From positions 2,666,001 to 2,730,000 of the forward strand of contig NC_056752.1 of assembly GCF_018687715.1 (NCBI RefSeq): a DNA stretch of 64,000 nt, in the 5' to 3' direction. This stretch comes from Carya illinoinensis. Lineage: Eukaryota > Streptophyta > Magnoliopsida > Fagales > Juglandaceae. Shown here in pieces: positions 59,421-64,000 of this stretch. The number at the start of each line of letters is the position of its first letter. The stretch's first letter is position 1. The translations under genes and the position numbers were made by a program. The notes beneath the pieces are model-generated. The model ran no database searches. It saw only the letters and a list, made by a program, of their open reading frames with translations, and was not told the DNA's origin.

Positions 59421-61500
59421 CACAAAAGTCAATCGGTAGCAAGGGAAATCAAATCGATCCAAACAAACACCATATATATAAGGAATTTCCTCTTTAGGTA
59501 AAAGTCCAAAGACCATTTAATTAGACCAATTAAATAAGGCTCCATCCATAGCGAGCATATATGTGAAAAAATGCATAGTTCAGGCTTCTGCTAAATCATC
59601 AACATTTTGTTCTCGAATTCTTTTATTTGCAAGTTGGTGTGTACTAGAACACCATCCACACCACTTGCATGGTACGTAAGATTTAAATTTAATTTAATTT
59701 TTTTTTTATCAAATGAAGTTATATATATCATGTAAATGCACGCTTTACTTATTATAAGTATGTTATACCCCAATTTAATTTCGATGAAGTACTAAGGACT
59801 GCCCAATCTCGAGATCATAAAAACATCACGGCCACTATAAACACCTTGGACTTGGCTTTAGCCTTACGTACTTGATGGTCAGCGTGGCCGGGATGTGTTT
59901 CGACTGTTTAATATGGCAATTAAACAAATTCGAGTATAAAGAATGAGGCAGCTACTCCTGAAGCTAGCTAGTGCTGAAACAAAAGTTTCCCTATAATAAT
60001 TTTCCCCCAACTTTACAATAGGCAGAGCCCCTATATCTATACATGTACAACTGAAAAATATACAGTTAATAAATAAAAGATGCTACTGCTACAATGGATG
60101 ATTTGAGAGTATTCTGGAAGATGCTCTCGCTGTTGAGTGCTGCTGCATATTCTGGACAGAGTCTACATTGTGTGCTGTCTGCGCACTACGTGCTGCATTG
60201 CCTGCTTGCTGCGCCTTACGTTCTATGTGACCTGCATGTAATGCAGGTGTCGCTTGCGCAGTCTCTGTACTAGCTAGCTGCAGGCTGTGCATCAGGGACT
60301 GCATGTGATGAGTAATTTGCTTGAGCGACTAGCAACCGTAACCTGAACTTGATGATCAGAACCGGCCCACTTCACTTAACACAGATCACCACGTACGGCA
60401 TGCAGTCAGTAACTCTTGGGCGCCTCTGATCATGTGCATGCACGAAGCACGATAACGTCGTCCTCCACTATCGGCCATAAAATTTAGCATATTTGCATTA
60501 AAAAATGACAGCTTGTATAAATACTACATATCTAGATCAAATATTCATGACCAAGTATGTATATATGTGTGCGTGTGTGTGGCCGGCAGCCTTGTTTTGG
60601 GCGAGAGATCGAGTATCTCATGATAATGTTCCGGCAGTAGTAGTACTGTATCTAGAAGTAGTATCCAGTTGTGTGTACGTACGTGACTCTTTTCTGGCTA
60701 ATTATATCAGAAGGGTACCTCAGTTCACCATGCATGCCCCATTAATGTAGCTAGCGAGCTAGGTGCATGAAGTAATGCATGGCCTTTTTTCATTTGTTAT
60801 TAAGCTGCATTTCCGGCCTTTTATTATAGTTCTGCCCGAACGTCAATGCTGTAGATCATCAGGATGTTTGCTCCGTGATGTTTTTAATCAGTGCATGGAG
60901 AAGGGTATCAATGGTGCTCAAGATCACATTTTTCTAATTATTTGAGGTAAATGCAAATTAACCCTTTGAAAATAATGGTGGTTTGAAAAAAAAAAACAAA
61001 CAAAAAGACAATTAAAGATAAGAAGCTACACACGACACAATAGACAATCCAGTTCTCTTTGTTCTCAGTGCACAAATTAAATCATGTATATATCATGGGA
61101 TATTCCTTTAATTTAACATTAATTGATGTATTATATCATCATATGTAATATTGTTAGAGTCACAAAAAGATTTTATAAAGTTAAATTTACAAATTGATGT
61201 AAATTTACAGAATATATTAAATTTATTTTATAATAAGAATAATTTTATAAAATGACGTCTTTTATTAAATCACGGCATTAATTAATAAATTTATATTTAT
61301 GAACTGACTTTAATGTCTAAAATATTTCTTTGGTCTGGGTCCGGGGATGTCATGTGTGGCTTTTATATGTTCAGTATGAAAGAATTGCTCTGGGTTCACT
61401 CACTATAATATTCTATCAATTTGGCCCATTACATTTACTGTAGGCTCTTCTTGTTGCGTTTGCACATGCATGGACGTTCCACTTGTCCCATTATATATCT
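59421..61500. other. Gene-free stretch
   Basis: Intergenic DNA. A GC-richer zone at 60,089-60,360 gives a 71-codon minus-strand frame (Ala/Gln/His-rich) that I cannot support as a gene. About 61,150-61,330 resembles a dispersed repeat also seen near 10,955-11,120 and 36,330-36,490 (ACAAATTGATGT..., TTTATTATAAAGTAAAT). Confidence 0.4.
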
Positions 61501-61522
61501 CTAGATCTCTCATTGTAAACTC

Positions 61523-61530
61523 TATAAATA
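61523..61530 (+). promoter_or_regulatory. TATA box of the CEP-like pseudogene
   Basis: TATAAATA about 200 bp upstream of the ATG at 61,732, followed by a plausible transcription start region and a pyrimidine-rich leader. Confidence 0.5.
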
Positions 61531-61731
61531 TCGCCAGAGCTAAGGCTTCAGGCAATTCATATGCTGAGGTTGCTTTAAGTTTCTTGAAAACTTATATGCA
61601 TAGCAGATATAACTACTCTAGTCTCTAGCTAGGCAACTACCAGCTTGCTTAATTTAGCTGATTTGGTTCTTCCCATCTCTCTTGCTCTCTCCTTGTATAA
61701 CCAGTTGTCTTTCAATCTCTCAGCTTGATCC

Positions 61732-62160
61732 ATGGCCCAGAAAAAAATTTTAATCTCCGCCTGTCTTTTCTTTGTTTTGATTTTCTTCCAATAAACTTAG
61801 TTCATTGAGGGAAGGCATTTGCTTGTTGGGAAGAATAACGAATTTCAAATGCTCCAAACTCATAACAAAATCCATGAAAAGGAAACTAATAAGCACGGAG
61901 GTAAGTTCTGTGATGATGATCATGACATGACGGCCATGAGCGACGCAATTACTCATGAAGCCATATTACTGTCTCCTCCTATAGTAGCAGCTGACGAAGG
62001 TGTGGCACCTCCCCCGCCGCCTCCAGCTCATGCCATTATCACTAATTCAGGCCAACAACTCCAGGTCCTAGCCCTGGTAGTGGGCATCCCATTCATGACC
62101 AGGCTAAATATTTCTCAATCTTCCTGCATGTATAGATGTTGCATGCATGCTGCATGCATA
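61732..62160 (+). pseudogene. CEP (C-terminally encoded peptide) hormone precursor, broken
   Basis: From the ATG the frame gives a signal peptide (MAQKKILISACLFFVLIFFQ), then two in-frame stops (TAA 61,792-61,794; TAG 61,798-61,800), then FIEGRHLLVGKNNEF, the usual start of a CEP propeptide. A variable region with PPPPPP follows. At 62,046-62,087, one base out of frame, the mature-peptide motif FRPTTPGPSPGSGH appears; the canonical form is (D)FRPTxPGxSPGxGH. A one-base deletion just before F, where ITN runs into the motif, would explain the shift. Intact CEPs are secreted, proline-hydroxylated and signal through CEPR receptors in nitrogen demand and root development. This copy cannot make a correct precursor as read, unless the lesions are assembly errors. 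Confidence 0.78.
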
Positions 62161-62179
62161 TACATATGTTCTCATTGAT

Positions 62180-62695
62180 CGTTGCATGTGCAGGAAATGA
62201 CTTCATTATCTGCATTTAAATGTATCATTAATAATGGTGTTGTGCTTCAATTGCCAATTAAGAATTTAAGGTTATAGCTAGCTAGGGTTGAATTTTCTTC
62301 CGGCCTGTTTCTTGTCCAAAAAACAAAAACCTGTATTTTTCTAGTTTCCACTCTATTTAGTTATGTTGTAACTTTGGACAAGTGTCCATATGTACAATAA
62401 GGCGTTGTAATTTGTGGCTTTTGTCAATTTGTTGGGTTTTCAATGAAATCTATCTAATTATGCTATTCATCCTGCCCTTTTTTTTAAAACCTTAATATTT
62501 TTTTATCGACACCCGACATCATTGATCAGCACAAAAGGTTGCACTTTGCAACTGCACGTACATAGGAAATTCCTAATTAATAATAAATATGAGTAAATCA
62601 ATGTTTGAATCGGGTTGATCTAATTTAGGCAGCCAAAGGTAATTAAACGATTAATTAATATTTGAGAGTCAAAATGTTATGGAGGACTTGCCCAC
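62180..62695. other. 3' flank of the CEP-like pseudogene
   Basis: AT-rich DNA with probable 3' UTR/poly-A context around 62,380-62,455 (ATGTACAATAAGG, AATGAAATC). No other gene is supported. Confidence 0.4.
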
Positions 62696-63430
62696 CACTA
62701 CACTAGAAATGTTTTTTTAGGATGAAAAATTTCATCCCAAATTGTAGGGATTTTGTCTCAGAAAATATTCTGGGATGAAAAACCAAGGTCGTCCCTACAT
62801 CACTATCCCAGAAGATATTTTGGGATGAAAATCACCATTTTGTCCCAAAATATATCTTTAGGGACAATTTTGAAATTGACCGTTTGATACCATTCAAACG
62901 GGTTAGTTTTTTTGTCACAGTTTAATTTCATTCCAGAATGACGTTCGAATGGTTACTTTTGGATGTTCGAACGAAATTAAATTAGTTGAATGATTATGAA
63001 AACATGTTCAAACGATCACACATTTTGATAACGTTTGAACGGTATAAAATAGATTTCCGTTCAAACGTTAAAAGAACAAATCGAATGGTAAAGGGATCAA
63101 ACGGTGTTGAGTTATTTTCGAATGGTACGATAATAAATTGTGTTCGAACATTTTTTGACTACTCTGATGTCATTCGAACGGCTCAATCAATAATGTTCAA
63201 ATGTTACATGGTCGTTTGAATGAAAACTATTTTATTAAAACCCCATAATAATAAAAAACCAATTTGACATTCATGATATTTGTAAAACATAAATTAGAAA
63301 CTGTTTAATACTCACGAAAGTTTTATAATAAGTGTGAATTAATAAATAACCATGAGACTGACATTGTTCATACATAATTAGATAATGTCTTAATCTATAT
63401 GTAAAAAACCATCAGTTGCTTGGAGGCACG
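62696..63430 (+). mobile_element. Decayed left end of a second CACTA element of the same family
   Basis: Colinear with 23,977-24,735 of the intact CACTA element. It starts CACTACACTAGAAATG, continues with the GGGATGAAA palindrome zone, the subterminal motif cluster and the AT-rich segment, and stops a few codons into the 3' end of the accessory gene (CCATCAGTTG(C/G)TTGGAGGC). The CpGs in CGTTCGAACG are mostly TpG or CpA here (for example CATTCAAACG). No right end is in the window; homology ends abruptly at about 63,430. Confidence 0.85.
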
Positions 63431-64000
63431 TTGATCAGCTTATAATTTTGTCTTCCAAGTGTAGAAGCTGTCAAAGTAATATAAGGATAAGTCCAGGATA
63501 GTATTCCATAGGGACAAAGAGTTATCAAAGCGTTTGTGAGATTTCCTTTGTGTAAAAAATGTATCGATTATGAAAGATAAAAATAAATGTGAATCTATGT
63601 TTCTAAATTACCAAAACTAAGAAGTTTAGAGAAAATGTGTATCAAATGAATTAAACTTGTAAGAAACAATAAAACAAATATTTGGGATGCAATTTTCACT
63701 TGCTGATTTGGAGATGGATTTACTTCTTTTTTCACATTTTCTCAACCATGATCCTATTCCTAGAAGTCATGGTCGGATAATATAGCAATGAACCACAATT
63801 CTTGGCCTAATAAAAATACTTGACAGATTATATGACAATTGTAAAATAGTGAAAGAAAACCATCAAAGTCTTGTTACTTGTTCAAGTATTAATTGTGCCT
63901 TTACGTCTACAACTAATCTAAACCAAGAACAAAGAACTTCGATCATTTCTAAAAGTAAATTGAAATATCATCTACCAAGTTAATCATTGAAATCACATAA
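63431..64000. other. Unassigned sequence at the window end
   Basis: Not homologous to the intact CACTA element. Contains TATTCCATAGGGACAAAGAG, which recalls retrotransposon LTR or leader sequence, but no ends or coding region allow a call. Confidence 0.35.

Noticed and set aside
60089..60304. 71-codon minus-strand frame as a gene
   Set aside because: Low-complexity Ala/Gln/His composition, no domain, no supporting exons or promoter.
61732..62160. Intact spliced small-peptide gene avoiding the stops
   Set aside because: The only acceptor-like TTAG before TTCATTGAG has no donor at a workable distance, and CEP genes normally lack introns.

Overview
This window looks like nuclear DNA from a dicot plant: it is very AT-rich, has introns with canonical GT/AG borders, and is dominated by plant transposons. 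Dispersed short elements with TGTTTGG-type ends resemble families I associate with Fagales such as walnut, pecan, oak and hazel. That placement is a weak inference.

Layout, left to right. 1-6.5 kb holds two broken minus-strand L1-type LINEs separated by a 911-bp hAT-like element with a perfect 8-bp target duplication. 6.57-7.24 kb is a scrambled nuclear insert of plastid rRNA-operon DNA. 7.5-8.3 kb carries the last two exons of an unrecognised gene. 9.24-11.82 kb is an apparently intact six-exon patatin-like lipase gene on the minus strand (388 aa).

13.4-44.2 kb is a tandem duplication of a gene-free block of about 9 kb: copy A at 13,419-22,486 and copy B at 23,834-44,177. Copy B is split by a 10.6-kb CACTA (En/Spm) transposon at 23,977-34,614 with a GTA target duplication. 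It carries three intact-looking genes: a TNP2-type transposase with DUF4218/DUF4216-type domains, a Transposase_24-type accessory protein, and a divergently oriented third protein. Because each copy holds insertions the other lacks, the pair records mobile-element activity: a LINE 3' end, a Tourist-like MITE and a Mutator-like MITE in copy A; the CACTA element, another Mutator-like MITE and a solo LTR in copy B.

44.4-48.1 kb holds an intact-looking six-exon gene for a membrane-anchored sulfotransferase-like protein (342 aa), starting just after copy B. 48.84-50.22 kb is a minus-strand retroposon with a 16-bp target duplication. 51.7-52.09 kb is a fragment of a long-chain fatty alcohol oxidase gene. 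54,351-59,415 is a complete Copia retrotransposon with nearly identical LTRs but dead coding regions. 61.5-62.2 kb is a broken CEP peptide-hormone gene. 62.7-63.4 kb is a decayed end of the same CACTA family, in which the CpG-containing motifs have mutated.

Only the patatin-like lipase and the sulfotransferase-like gene look like functional host genes. The CACTA element is the only mobile element here that still looks able to encode its own proteins.
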